This document shows, one piece after another, positions 1 through 11,648 of a stretch of 64,000 nucleotides of DNA; the stretch's first letter is position 1; every line of letters begins with the position of its first letter. The stretch covers positions 115,116,458-115,180,457 of the forward strand of contig NC_092806.1 in assembly GCF_040954645.1 (NCBI RefSeq). Reading direction: 5' to 3'. Under the pieces are notes generated by a model. That model saw only the letters and a program-made list of their open reading frames with translations, had not been told where the DNA came from and searched no databases. The position numbers and the translations under genes are program-made. The stretch comes from Diabrotica undecimpunctata. Lineage: Eukaryota > Arthropoda > Insecta > Coleoptera > Chrysomelidae.

Positions 1-450
1 TTTTAGTAGTTGCCTTGTTTGTTTTTTTTTGCCATGTTAGGTATCGATTAGTTGTTTATTTTGTATACAGCCAGAGGCATTCTTCAAGTCAATAAATTTT
101 AAGTCAATAAATCAAAATTTGTCTTTTAGTTAAACTATTTGTATGCACAGTGCCCTATGACATCTCGTATGTAACTATACGTTCATTAATAATGAAGAGA
201 CTGTGTGGTACTCTTTTGGTAGTCGCTTTGTTTGTTTTTTCTATCTTAGTATATTCGTGATATCCTTCCCTTTCATTTAACGTATTATACGCTCTAATCG
301 GACCAAACACAAAAGAGATGTAATGTATTGCCCTCTTAGCAATGCCGCAATGTGTTTTTTCTGTCTCAACATATTCGCTATCGCCTCTCCTTTCCAATGA
401 TGTATCGTATATTCTCTAATTTACCTTTATTTAATTTTATTTAATCGTAT
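1..450. repeat. Degenerate tandem repeat, unit about 120 bp
   Basis: Blocks built on 'gctttgtttg' followed by a T-run, 'tatcttagtatattcg' and 'cttt..atg.att' recur near 218 and 338, with a weaker copy near 6. The two well aligned blocks are about 120 bp apart. An 80-residue minus-strand frame across 155-397 shows the same periodicity in protein form (two similar EYxxxEKTxxxxxKR blocks), so that frame is a product of the repeat rather than evidence of a gene. Confidence 0.5.
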
Positions 451-1031
451 TTAGTTTTTATTTTATTTTATTTTGGTAGAGTATTGACGTTTGGTAAACG
501 TCATTTTATTTTTATAGTAAGTGTATATTTATCTTACCCAGTAACATATAATTAATCTATATTATACGTCATTGATCTTACCTTACAATTACAGTAAACT
601 ATATATTTAACAATTTTAGACAAAATTAATTCATTCAGATTTCTTTGTTCAGATGGCGTTAGGATTTTGTATCTAAAGTAACATAAATCTTTAAATTATT
701 TTGTATTAAATTCTACCTTGAAAATATTATTAAAATTAATTATATTAATGTGTAATTAATACAGTATTATTAATTGAACGTATCGTTTCAAGAACAAAAT
801 ATGATTGAAATATGGTAGTTCATATTTCTTTCCTAGTTTGGATGTGCCTAATAGTTCTACAGATTTCTGTAGAACAGTTCTTATTAATTCCCCACATATA
901 AGATTATGCTACCTTAAACCGAGTATTTTACAAGATATGACCAATTTTATTTTAAAACAGTGTTCGATTTGACACCCTATATCTTTATTAATAGTAAAAT
1001 TACAAATATTTTGTATATTAAAATTTTTTTT
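451..1031. other. Gene-free AT-rich stretch
   Basis: No coding frame or structured repeat was recognised apart from a short ATTTT/ATTTTA run near 430-475. Confidence 0.6.
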
Positions 1032-1224
1032 AAATTGTGCAACGTAGATTTGTGTTTTGTTTGTTGTGTGTTGCATATATATTGTGTATAAGATTGTAGG
1101 TAAGGTTTTTCAACTTCCTGTTACTCCAACAATAGCGGAGTATAAGGGGATCGAAAAACATCAGCCACAATATTATACACAATACATATGCAACACACAA
1201 TACACAAATCTACGTTGCACAATT
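1032..1224. repeat. Hairpin-forming inverted repeat (MITE-like)
   Basis: The left arm (about 1032-1091) and right arm (about 1170-1224) are inverted copies sharing the core 'gtgcaacgtagatttgtg' and 'tgtgtgttgcatat', separated by roughly 75 bp. The left arm carries a short extra T/G-rich insertion. No coding capacity; compatible with a small non-autonomous DNA element or a fold-back of one repeat. Confidence 0.6.
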
Positions 1225-1485
1225 TACGTTACACAATCACAATTGCGATGCAGTTTATACAAATATATGACACAAAAACATATACAAAACAGCCAGAATT
1301 TGATATTCCTATGATAAAAACACAACCCTCAGATTTTTTTCAGCCATTTACATGCTGCCTACAAGGTCGAGGCCAAGTATGTCAATTTTGAAATGACATA
1401 ACCTAATAACAAATAACTTTGGGTATTCATTTTTGCTTTTATCCAGATTTAGCCATACGGCTCACACTCCCTCTAAGGGGAAAAT

Positions 1486-2815
1486 TCACTCATCCCAGAT
1501 ACCTAAGGTATCAAAAGGATTGAACTCTGGTGGGACTCTTTCCGTTTTATCGAGTCCTAGGTGACTTGGTATGTACAGCTTGAGTACAGCTTTCTGCATG
1601 ATCTTATAGAGATGTTCATTTAGACCCAGCTGTTTTATGTTCTCTAGAAGGTTTTTGGGAATAACACCAGTAGTAGATAGAATAACAGACATTTTCGCTA
1701 ATTTGTATTTCTAGATCTCTGTACTTGACGATCTTTTCGTTGTATTTAACACGTAAATTATCGGTGTTGGGTATCGCCACATCAATAAGTGTTGTTTGCC
1801 TAGTAATTTTATTAACTATGATATCCGGTCTATTATGTGCCACTGGTTGGTCTGTAAGCACAGTGCGGTCTCAATATAGCTTGTAGTTGTCATTTTCAAG
1901 CATTCTGTCAGAAACGTATTGATAATAAGGAAGATGGTCGGTTTGGAGAAATCAAAGTTTTTGAGCTAGTTCTTGGTGGATAATCTTTCCTACTGAGTTA
2001 TGACATTCTTTATAATCAATGCCGACAAACGCTTGGCATCCATATCGGTATTTGTCATTTTGGACTTGGGGATCTTTGACAATATATTTCAGGTAATTTT
2101 TAGTTGGAATAACCTGATCCTGAATGGCGAGTAGGAAACCCTCGTCTCGAGAAACATCTTTCCTGATGTCAACCAATAGTTCGACGCTGTATTGTCGACA
2201 TATTCTTGGTTGATCTCATTGAGATGTCGCCCATGCAGAGGTTTACCGATCCAGGTGCGCATTTTTTCTTGCTTAGTCAGATGATTTATGCGCATTTCTT
2301 GTTCCCTTAGTTTAAGAGGCATTGTATCATCTACTGCGCAAATTGCCCGATGTAAAGTAGATGTCTCAGCCTGTACCTGAAAATAAGTTCTTAAATTAGT
2401 GACCTGTTTATCCAGTTGCTCACCTATGTCCATAAGTCCTCTTCCCCCTTGATACTGCGGTAATGTTGTTCTCTCTACTGCACTGCGTGAATAGTGTTTT
2501 TCGACTTTGTGAGAAGTGTTCTTACTTACCGCTGAAGACCCTCTATATTCGTTTTTGACCACTTTATAATACCAAATGTGTACCCCAGCGCGGAGCAAGC
2601 GTACGTATTTAATGCCTTAATAAAATTTTTACTATTAAGATATGACCGATTTAGTTGTCTTACTCTTCGTACGAACTCCAAAGTTAGTTCGATTTTCATT
2701 TGTTTATGGTCAATTTTCCGCGCTTGTTTTACTCTGAGATATTTGTACATATCATTTTCACCCATTTCCTCGATGTTTTGGCCATCTTGTATATCAATAC
2801 CTCATGCACCTCATA
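1486..2815 (-). pseudogene. R2/R4-like LINE, RT C-terminus plus restriction-like endonuclease (broken)
   Basis: Five minus-strand frames follow one another in protein order with frameshifts between them. From the 5' side: the end of the RT with 'DMYKYLRVKQAR' and 'YLNSKNFIKALNTYA'; a linker with 'GGRGLMDI'; a segment ending in 'YLKYIVKDPQVQND' and a decayed Cys/His cluster; then an endonuclease region with RPDI, about 13 residues, then D in 'LIDVAIP'. RPD..D is the restriction-like endonuclease signature of the R2/R4/NeSL group of non-LTR retrotransposons, which carry the nuclease C-terminally. The copy lacks the N-terminal half and most of the RT and has stops and shifts throughout, so it is dead. 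Exact clade (R2 versus R4/Dong) is uncertain. Confidence 0.75.
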
Positions 2816-2900
2816 TAATTAACATTATAATTTTTTACATTTATTTTAAAAATAATAATATTTATTAACTTGAATTTATTAATTGAAATCATTTATCGTT

Positions 2901-2940
2901 TGTTTCAGATCTGTAAACAACGAATTTTTTGGTAAGTCTT
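2901..2940 (+). repeat. Short dispersed repeat shaped like a micro-exon
   Basis: A 23-nt core (2909-2931) sits between TTTCAG and GTAAGT. A close copy occurs near 27.9 kb with the same flanking splice-like signals. No gene is evident around either copy. Confidence 0.4.
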
Positions 2941-2945
2941 TTTGT

Positions 2946-4095
2946 AATTTTTTTTTGGGTTATAAACATTAGATAACGTATTATGTATAGTTTATGCGTA
3001 TTGTTTATTATTCTAATTTGCTCCTAGATAAGCTCCTAGAAAAGATCGCAGTTTAATACATTTACAAAAGTAAAAAATTATTAAAAAAAGAGGTCCAAAA
3101 AAAATGAATGAATACAACAACGTAATGAAATGAGAATGATCTATTTGGATGAAGGTAAAAATTTAGTGTTTGGTGTATAAGGTGTATTTAGAAGAACCAA
3201 TATAACCAGCAACTTTTACCTATAAAAAAGTATCAAAAACTAAAAATATAGGAAAATAACTAAAAACCTTTTAATTGAAAAATTCTCTATAAAAATGCCT
3301 AAATGCTAGTCAATGGATCGAAAACTTTAAAAAAAGAATGTCAAGCAGCTAACGTATATAATGTATATATTAAAATAATGAAAAATAATATACACATTGT
3401 AATATTTATTTGAAAACCATGTGCAAATTGGTATATTACCATGTAATTTCACTCATCTTAAGATTTGTAGTTATTTTACAATTTTTGAAAATTGGGGGTA
3501 GTTTTCACCCCTAAGAACAATCAGGGTTCATCAACATGACATAAACTATAAAGCAGAGGGTGAGTTGAGCTTAAATCCAAATTTTTATCCAAATCGATCC
3601 AAGGCGAAATCATTTTTTTAGAATTAGTAATTTTTTTACATTAATCTCTAACAAGGGTTGCTTTTTAAGGGTTGAAATATGATGGAACTATATTCAAAAG
3701 TATAAAATAATCATTATTTAACTAATTCAAACCAAATCTTACCCATATTCAGGTTTAATATGTTATTTAATAATTTTTGAAAATTAGGGGTAGTTTTCAC
3801 CCCTAAAACCCTTCAGCGCACTTCGATTCGATATAGATTTTGATCCTTGGGCTATCACCTACCTTCTGTTAAAATTTCAACTCAATCCATGCAGGACGAA
3901 AAAATTGCGAGGTTTTAACTTTTTTCGAGCTTCATTTCCTGAACTAATATTATAATTTTAGCTAAACAGAGCCACCTATAGCCCATCAACTTTTGTTGTT
4001 TTTACATATTATGTCAACACACACTAACATTTTATTAACTTTATCTATTCACCTTATGCTCATGAACTTATAACTTAAACTTCTTACATTTCTCA
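2946..4095. other. Non-coding AT-rich region with a diverged direct repeat
   Basis: No gene. Two blocks, about 3478-3520 and 3768-3812, share 'aatttttgaaaatt' followed by 'gggtagttttcacccctaa' at a spacing near 290 bp. This could be a tandem duplication or two ends of an old repeat. Confidence 0.5.
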
Positions 4096-4336
4096 GGTAC
4101 CAAATGTTGATTTTTAACATATAGGGCCTTTTCTACTTAAGTTATAAGGTAAGTATTATATGACCAGTACATTACAAAATTTATTCTATCCACACTCCAT
4201 CTCAATAGCACTCTCAAACACATCAATTAACATTTCACTCTGCAATAATAAAATTTAAAGTACCCAACTTATCTGTGTTCCATATTCCAGGTACCAAATG
4301 TTAAAAAAACATAAAGGGCCTTTTATAAAAATCTTT
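4096..4336. repeat. Two direct copies of a ~45-bp motif
   Basis: The blocks at about 4096-4140 and 4287-4335 share 'caggtaccaaatgtt', then an A/T spacer and 'agggccttttct/at'. The ~193-bp spacing suggests a tandem duplication inside an unidentified repeat adjoining the next feature. Confidence 0.45.
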
Positions 4337-4579
4337 GGCTCACAACCACTGAATTCAAATATCTGTATAGTTGGTTGCCTACCAGTACCCACAAAATTTT
4401 ACCAAACTTTACCAAACATATTCAATTTTTAAATATTGCTAGTTACTGTCATACTCAGACAAATACCTCAAGTTACATTGACTGCTTTGTTCCGACTTGC
4501 GTCCTAACATGTCATTATTGCCATTTCAATCAGTTGCTATGAACATGTCCTTGTAGACACTTTGTTATCTATTCCTGTT

Positions 4580-4870
4580 GTAACTTAAACATCCTAGTAT
4601 ATAAAATCAAATAATGTAACTCAAATTTAATTTAACAACATTTAAAGGATTTTTACCCAAGTATTTAGTGGCTCAAAACATGTACATCCAGTAAGTATTA
4701 ACCACATTTTTGTATTGACCTTGATCAAAGTTTTAAATTTCATGTTTGCTTTAATTAAAGTGGTTATACTTTTAGGATAACACTGATAATGGAATATTAG
4801 TTCCGAAAACGGTCTGTGATGTAGCCCGATAGGGTGTTTTAATATATACATTTTATAAAGGAATTTTTTA
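4580..4870 (+). repeat. Dispersed repeat with hammerhead-like core, copy 1
   Basis: The segment shares 'gtacatg/catgtac', 'ccactaaat' and 'gttaaattaaattt' blocks with an inverted copy at 40.2-40.4 kb. At 4783-4815 it carries CTGATAATGG, a GGAA/TTCC stem and GAAAAC. This is the layout of the conserved core seen in Penelope-like element ends, discussed in the findings. Non-coding; a 69-residue minus-strand frame here is incidental. Confidence 0.55.
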
Positions 4871-4914
4871 ATAAATTTTTTGTGATACCTGGTATACAGT
4901 CAGTTACAGGAATT

Positions 4915-5563
4915 TAGTTTCTCGGTGGACGGTTTAATAGGGTTTTTATTGCTGCATTTGAAGTGCTTCTTATACCAACCGTTATGCTGAGTCAAACAAG
5001 CCTTTGAACCTTGTTTAACTTCACTTGCACTTCTTTGTTGCACCTTTGGCCACCATGCTGTATATCCAATACATCATGTCCGGTTTAAAACCCCATGTTT
5101 TGTCGTGAGTGCGTCTGGCCACCATTAAAATGGTCACCGCTCTTCTTGTTATTCGCTCTAGATATTAGTTCCAGGTAAGTCTTGAATCTATTGTAACTCC
5201 GAGTAAATCTCATTCCACCTTCAGAGTGATACCATTAAGATTTAATGGTCCTATGCCCTATAATCCTTGGTCTTGTAAAGGTTATTATTTTTGATTTTTA
5301 AAGACTTATAGATAATCCTACCTCCTGGTTCATATTGATACTACATTCACAGCCTGTTGCATTTTATCCCTGACTATTGTATTAAACTTGCCTTGTACTA
5401 GTATAACAAAGCCATCAGCATAACTCAAGACTTGATGGCATTTTCTTTTAAGTGTCCCAATCAACCCATCCATACCCAGATTACGGAGCAGAGATGATAA
5501 TACACCTCCCTGTGGGCATTCACTGGCTGATACGATCTCACCTAGCAGTGCTGCGTGTATCAT
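4915..5563 (-). pseudogene. R1/jockey-like LINE reverse transcriptase fragment
   Basis: The frame 5330-5563 has 'CPQGGVLSSLLRNL' (RT motif B) and 'YADG', a decayed YADD catalytic motif, followed by 'FVILVQGKF'. Downstream minus-strand frames down to about 4915 read as the post-palm region (LLGVTIDSRLTWN-like, then RR...KTWG), with stops. Loss of the second catalytic Asp, absence of the endonuclease and of an intact 3' end make it a dead fragment. The wording of the motifs fits the R1/jockey/I group better than RTE. Confidence 0.7.
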
Positions 5564-5731
5564 GGTACTCGTAGGAATGCATTCTATCCAGCTATTTTTT
5601 TCCTAAACATACCAAATAAAATATTTTTGGTTTTTGCATGAACGTAGAAAAAATATTGTATACAACTAGTGCAAAACGTTTTTATTGCACCAGGCTTGTT
5701 GTCCACAATTTCAAATTGGGTGAAGTAAACA

Positions 5732-6478
5732 GGCCTTACTAGACCGAGTGCGAACTGTGAGCGTAACATACGGACTGAACCTCAATATTAAGAAAACTAA
5801 ATTCATGGTTATCAGCCGTACAAATTTAGATCACGGGGCACTAATGGCAGGTAGCGAAGAGATCCAGAGAGTCGACAGATTCACTTACCTCGGAACTACC
5901 CTCAACGTACAATGGGACTATGCTCAAGAGATTAGATCCAGAATTGAAATGGCACGGTCTACATTTATTAAGTTGAGATCCTTGCTGTGCTGCAGTGATC
6001 TCAGTTTGGGAACCAAGATGCGGATAGTGAGGTGCTACGTTCTTCCAGTGTTACTATATGGAGTTGAAGCCTGGACACTGACGCAAGCCACTGAAAAACG
6101 AATCGAAGCCTTCGAGATGTGGATATACAGAAGGATATTAAAAATATCTTATGTGGACCATGTCACCAACGTTGAGGTCCTACAGCGCATGACAAAAGAA
6201 AAAGAAGTGCTTAATTTAATTAAACAACGTAAGCTTGAGTACCTCGGCCACGTGATGCGGAACGAAGAAAAATATCGAATTCTTCAACTCGTTATGCAGG
6301 GTAAAGTATTTGGCAGAAGAGGACCGGGACGCCGTCGTATCTCGTGGTTGAAAAATCTCCGACCTTTGGGTTTGGGATGACCTCAGCGGAGCTGTTTCGC
6401 AGAGCAGTCAACAAAACCATGATAGCCTTGATGATCGCCAACATCCGGACCGGATAAGGCACTGAAGAAGAAGAAGTA
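5732..6478 (+). mobile_element. 5'-truncated RTE-type LINE insertion with 9-bp TSD
   Basis: A 747-bp insert ends 3' with a (GAA)n tail and is bounded by the direct repeat 'aagtaaaca' at 5723-5731 and 6479-6487. It begins abruptly inside the RT coding region, as expected when target-primed reverse transcription stops early. It holds the RT C-terminal frame described separately. The same tail type marks four other truncated insertions in this window. Confidence 0.75.
5733..6458 (+). pseudogene. RTE-type RT C-terminal region
   Basis: The frame enters from the insertion boundary (no true start codon) and reads 'YGLNLNIKKTKFMV', 'RFTYLGT', then the thumb/connection region 'CYVLPVLLYGVEAWTL', 'IEAFEMWIYRRILKI', 'HVTNVEVLQRM', 'KLEYLGHVMR' and 'GRRGPGRRRISWLKNLR'. 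A frameshift near 6375 moves the last part (ELFRRAVN...MIANIR-like) to another frame before the tail. The APE endonuclease and the catalytic palm are missing. The block order matches the RTE-type families whose endonuclease is annotated in insects as craniofacial development protein 2-like. Confidence 0.8.
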
Positions 6479-6487
6479 AAGTAAACA

Positions 6488-7115
6488 CTTACATTTTTTT
6501 ATTTGTTGTATAAGTATCTACAAAACTTGTATTTTGAAAACGACTTGTATTTTTAACCCTGTAATTGTGGTTGATTTCTATTACACATTAATTACAATAG
6601 TTGTGCAGGTTTCTAGTATCCTGAAATTTAACACTAGTCAAATAAATATGCCAAAGATTCAATTTCATCAATTTGCCGAAGACAACAAAACGTGAGTTAA
6701 CATAACAAAAGAGATTGATCATTGGAAAATTATTATAAAAAAATATTCAAAAGTATTCATCCAAAATTGGGCGCATTGATAAATTGCATTCTTTTGAATT
6801 TCTCGACCACTATCTACTTTCTCCTATTAACTTTAAAAATGTGGTTAACAAGAGTAATCGCCATCAAAATATTTATAAATATATGTGTGACAATATCCAA
6901 ATATGTTGATAGGACGTGTTAAAACGCAGGGACGTACTTCGATAAAAGTTCAGATCAGGTAATTTCTTGGTAAAATATAGAGGAGCTACTAAATAGGTAA
7001 CACAATTTTTTTCTACGTGTTCATAATAGGACTGGTAAGAACTACAATGCGTAAAGTTGTTTGTATAGTAGAAATACAAGCGTTTGAAACACATATTGGA
7101 TTATGAGAGGAAAAT
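6488..7115. other. No gene recognised
   Basis: AT-rich sequence with short chance frames on both strands. Nothing ties them to a known family. Confidence 0.5.
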
Positions 7116-7119
7116 TGGC

Positions 7120-7400
7120 CTGTGCGCCTCCTTTTCAATATAGTCCTGGAAAAGAGGGTAAGAGACACCAGAATAGACATATGATTAGTCGAAACTGAAG
7201 TCAGAAAACAATAAACTAATATACAAAACCCTCATACTGCCAGCGATGACATATGGATCGGAAAGATGGACCATCCCCAAGACAGATGAAAACCTCATAT
7301 TTCGATTGATAAACATCACAAGCTCCTATTTGTACAAAGAATCCTGAGAGGAATATTCGGTGGCACCAGTGAAAACGGTATTTGAAGAATACCGTTTTTT
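7120..7400 (+). pseudogene. RTE-type RT scrap with large internal deletion
   Basis: Plus-strand frames read 'LFNIVLEK..RDTRIDI' (from the palm) and then, almost at once, TASDDIW/'FVQRILRGIFGG', which belongs to the post-RT region ('RKILRKIFG' in related copies). The YADD segment is missing, so roughly the central RT has been deleted. The scrap stops at a small perfect hairpin. Confidence 0.6.
7372..7398. other. Perfect 11-bp hairpin
   Basis: AAAACGGTATT and its complement flank a 5-nt loop, at the point where LINE homology ends. The hairpin may have formed at a rearrangement junction. Confidence 0.6.
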
Positions 7401-7479
7401 CATATATAATACCTACCTATTACTATATATAATACCTACCTTTTCAGGAGGTACAACTAAAAAGAATGAGCGTATAGAT

Positions 7480-8030
7480 TGCTTGCATTCAAGAGAATAG
7501 GTGGAAAGACATCAAAGGGCGAAACAACTAGGTGAAGGATACAAATTGTAGTATGTAGGGAAAGTAACACTAGGAATAGAGTTGGTATATTGCTGATAGT
7601 GAAATAAAAGATAACGTAGTGGAAGTTGTAAAAACAGTTGATAGAATAATGTCAGTGAAATTTGTACTTGATAAAGAAGTATTAAATGTTGTGTGTGTAT
7701 GCTCCTCAAACAGGGCTGGGTGAGAATGAAAGAAAAGCTTTCTATGATCAATTAGGCGACATATTGAGTGATATTCCATCAGAAGAGAAAGTTATAATAG
7801 GAAGTGATTTAATACACACGTGGGCCAATCCAAGACAGGATATGAATCAATACATGGAGGACTAGGATTTGGAACTAGAAATTAAGCTGGAGATGATATT
7901 CTTGAATTAGCAACAGCATTAGATATGGCCATTGTTAACACCTTTTTTCAAGAGAGAGGAACTAATTACGTACAAAAGGTAAACAACAACATTCCCAAAT
8001 AGACTTTTATATGGTATTATTTCGCTTAAA
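7480..8030 (+). pseudogene. RTE-type APE endonuclease domain (broken)
   Basis: Plus-strand frames give 'DNVVEVVKTVDRIMSVKF', 'LNVVCVYAPQTGLGENE', 'EKVIIGSDL' and 'IDFYMV'. This is the exonuclease-endonuclease-phosphatase fold of RTE-type LINEs, close to proteins annotated craniofacial development protein 2-like. The catalytic GGDFNAHVG block has decayed to GSDLIHTW, and frameshifts and stops interrupt it. It lies downstream of an RT C-terminal scrap, so the two come from separate insertions or a rearranged element. Confidence 0.75.
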
Positions 8031-8410
8031 TATGTTATTAAATATTTTTGTTGGACGTTGAGTATCTTCGGTGTTAAATAGTTTAATAAGTTCAGCGTAT
8101 GCATTCTTATGTCCAGGAGCTTTGCAATCTTTTAGTTGTGATATTGTTTTTTCCACTTTATCTGATGTAATTGGTAAGTGGTAATTACATATATAGAATG
8201 TTCTTTGAACCTATTATCATCAAAGAGTTCTTGTATGTATTTGGTCCATATGCAAATTTCTTGGTTTGTATCTGTAGTCATCTCCCTGTTGATCTCGCAG
8301 TTTGCTAACTGTGTTGGATTTCTGAAGACCAGCTGCTTGTTTAACCTTTTTATGCATATTAAATGTATCGTGTTTTTGTTCTTTTTTTCTTGTTCTTTTG
8401 TTGGTTTTTA
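8031..8410 (-). pseudogene. LINE linker/RT N-terminal fragment, opposite orientation
   Basis: The minus strand reads a KVKQAAGLQK-like, 'SKLRDQQ' then 'QLKDCKAPGHKNAYAELIK' and 'FNTEDTQR' series. This corresponds to the linker and the K.PG.D block that opens LINE RT domains. It abuts the plus-strand endonuclease fragment tail to tail, so an inversion or a second insertion lies at about 8030. Confidence 0.6.
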
Positions 8411-9640
8411 GGCCGCACTGTATACATTATTTGTTAAGGTTTATATCATTGATTTGAATAACTTTTTAAATGATCTGGCACACGATTCCTGTTCTCTCAC
8501 AGAAGCCAAATTATTTATTAGATTTTATTATATCTCAGGGTTCTTATTTGAGTTTGGAAATACCTTTATCTTTAACTAGTGTTTAATAAGAAACCAGGAG
8601 TAGAAGAAAATAAATAAAATTCAAATATGGTCAATACAATTAAATATAATGATAAATTCTTACAAAAATTCTTACACGTAAAAACAAATCAATAATAAAT
8701 ATCGATGTTCTTGTCTGAAAAATTTAACTGCGCAGCCTAAAATTAAATTAGCTTTACCAATTTACAGACACTGATTTATCGAAAAGGAATAAAAGAAAAG
8801 ATTACCAATTTTAATATTTGTTTCGTCCCAAACTTTATGCTTCCGCAATATTGTTATCAAAACACACGGTTAACTTTTTTGGCCTGCTTACAAGGAATCT
8901 TTACCGAACATCACAACGATCCTTATGATCTCTTTTGGCTACCAAAAATCTCCTTGTCTATGATCCTCCGAATGAATAATAACTGGATTGTACTTAAAAT
9001 AAATACTGTAAAACTTAAACTACAACTTCTCTCGGTCAGCATTCATAAACCAGTACTGCTACCACTTTTAAACTCTTCGAAAATTCAAATTATTCACTTT
9101 ATTCACAAATTACTTTAACAATCGTTCACAACTATCGGTATTTCATTACTTTCCAGGATTCGATGTGCTTCCTTCTAAAATCAGCCATAGATAACCAACT
9201 ATTCTCGCTTTTAAAACTCATTTTTATCCAAAATCTCCTACCACCCTCTCTTTTTAGCCAATCATCTTTCCGTATTTCAACAACAAACCAAACTTTCCAA
9301 TTTCTTAAGAAATCACCCAACTTTCTTTTTTTTTGTTTTCGATAAAACAAAATAAACAATTGACCTCAATCATTGCCTTTCTACAAATCTACAAATTTGC
9401 AGAGTTTTTAAATTCAATTTCAGGTACAAAAAACAATACCACCCGTTAATCACTTATATCATGTTCGTACTAAAACTATGAAGAAAACAGATACACGGCT
9501 CCTTCCACAAATTTAATAACGAAACAGATTGTCAATTTTACATGTTTTAAACAAACGTTAAACTAATATTTTAAACAAATATTGTAAACTAATATTCTTA
9601 ATTTAGCCATACACCATTTTAACACACATACAAAAAGGAA
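8411..9640. other. No gene recognised
   Basis: AT-rich DNA. A 75-residue minus-strand frame at 9132-9359 and its plus-strand mirror have no recognisable motif. Confidence 0.5.
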
Positions 9641-9648
9641 ACATATAT

Positions 9649-10014
9649 TCTTCTTCTTGTAGTTCCTTCTCCTATCGGAGGTTGGCTATTATCACAGCTA
9701 TCCGTACTTTATTGGCGGCTGCTCTTAAAAAATTTACTGAGCTGCAACTATACCACTCTCTTAGGTTTCTTAGCCAGGAAATTCTTCGTCTTCCTATGGA
9801 TCTTTTACCCTTGATTTTACCTTTCATTATGAGCCTTAATATCTCATATTTCGCACCTTTGATAATGTGGTCTAAATATTCCAGCTTTCTTGTTTTCATG
9901 TGCTTTGTGATTTCGCAATCCTTTTGTCGCCTTCTTAACACTTCTGCATTTGTAACTTGTTGGGTCCATGGTATTTTTAAAATCCTTCTATAGCACCACA
10001 TCTCAAATGAAAAC
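9649..10014 (-). mobile_element. 5'-truncated RTE-type LINE 3' end with 8-bp TSD
   Basis: The minus-strand frame carries 'FEMWCYRRILKIPW', 'TNAEVLRR', 'KLEYLDHIIKGAKYEILRL', 'SIGRRRISWLRNLREWY' and 'LRAAANKVRIAVIIANLR', i.e. only the last ~115 residues of the RTE-type ORF. The 3' end has a (GAA)n tail. 'acatatat' is repeated at 9641-9648 and 10015-10022, a probable TSD, though its A/T composition makes it less certain than the other examples. Confidence 0.7.
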
Positions 10015-10345
10015 ACATATATACCTAATCATAATTCACTTCTCTATTCTTATCTACATGTAGAAATAATAATTTTTTTATCAATTTGGCTTATCATCTT
10101 CTCTATATTGGTAATTCTTCTACATTTTCTAATACAACTATAGTAGAAGTCACAGTTACAATGCAGTATTGGTGTTTGTTGTGGTAGTTTGGCGATAGCC
10201 TGAGAAATCAGGACTGTACGCGCTTCGTTTAAAAAATCTTCTAATATCTCGTAAATACTTATATACAAAAAAATGCAAGTAGTTTACCCTATACGACACG
10301 ATAAATATATGTATATATATATATAAGATAAATATATGTGTATTT

Positions 10346-10455
<110 letters not shown>

Positions 10456-10465
10456 CATAAAATAC

Positions 10466-11600
10466 ACAAGAAGATCTCGCAATCCATATCTAAATCGTCC
10501 TCATCCTCTGAATTATCTCCTAAATTAATTATCACCGGTTCAATATCTTCCTGCAATTTGTCCACCGCAGACATTTTTCTTTTATTTTCTTGACGTGGTT
10601 CACATAATTATGCCACTGCTCGCGTTGGTAAGCTTCTTTTATCAACCGTTCTACTGTTTTTTTCTTTAAAATCGACGTTGTTTGAACCCACATACCTTTC
10701 CACTTGACTCCACACCATCTCAATCGGGTTCAACTCTCAATGGTAAGGCGGCAGTCTTAAAATCTTAACGCCATATTTTTCCGCAATTGTTTAAATTGTG
10801 TACTTGTCGTACTCGTCTCTAAATGCGACCGCAGTATCCTATAATTCACTTTTTAGGTAAGCTTTCTCGAAGAAAATGTTGTTTTCGATTAGCCAATCCT
10901 TGATTTGCCTTTTGTTCCACAATTTTTTCGGGAAATCAAATTTGCGGGAGTGGTATGACTCGTTACCCAAAATGACAATGTTGTCGTTGTCTTTCGGCAA
11001 GTTTGGAATTAACATCTTCTCAAACCATTCTTCATATAGATCCCCGTCTATTTCGTCGTGGTAATTAGCGGTCCCTTCTTGGCCAAGAAAGTTAATTCGG
11101 CCCATGCCAAAAAGCCGGTTTCGCTTCCAGCATGAAGAAGAACACACCGAGGACTTCTTTGGGTTGGAGCTTTTAGTCCAGTAGCTTTAAGCCCCTTTTA
11201 TGAAGCATCTCGTGGATTCTTGATCGTTGTGTCCTTCCATTCCTTTTTGACTGAAGCACCGACGTTAGTCCAAGACTCATTGGTATAAACAAGGTTTACA
11301 TTATCCTTCTTCCTCAATATTTTTATTTGTCTGAGGTACTTGTGTCTCCAGGATATGATATCTTTTCTTTCCATCATTATCGAATCTCGACCTCTTTTAC
11401 CATATTCAAAACCCATGTCATTTAGTAGCCTACAAAATGTGGTTTTTAAAAAGGCTAGTAGGTCCTCATCATCCTTTTCTCTATTCATTATGCTGTCGAC
11501 GGAATTTGATATTTTTCCAAAAAAAAAAAAATTATGGACAATTTTCCTTATTCGAGATTTCACTCCCTCATCGTAAGTATTCTCTTGTGAATTGGAGTGG
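10466..11600 (-). pseudogene. IS630/Tc1-mariner-type transposase (broken)
   Basis: The minus strand gives the family in order with at least three frameshifts: 'LLNDMGFEYGKRGRDS' and 'ERKDIISWRHKYLRQIK'; the first catalytic block 'VYTNESWTN' where related copies have YxDET; 'HAGSETGF'; 'NYHDEIDGDLYEEWFEK'; the second block 'NIVILGNESYHSRK' (usually LDNASYH); and the third block 'LRLPPYH.ELNPIEMVWSQ'. Two of three catalytic carboxylates are substituted (D to N, D to G). An acidic tail (NSEDEDDLD) ends against the (TA)n tract. TIRs were not found. A relative sits at 38.3-39.9 kb. Confidence 0.75.
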
Positions 11601-11648
11601 AAACTGTTTTTCTTTCTTTTTTGTACCGGTTTCAGTTCGCTTTGCTAG

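Noticed and set aside
7512..7779. Minus-strand frames over the RTE endonuclease
   Set aside because: Shadows of the plus-strand endonuclease region.
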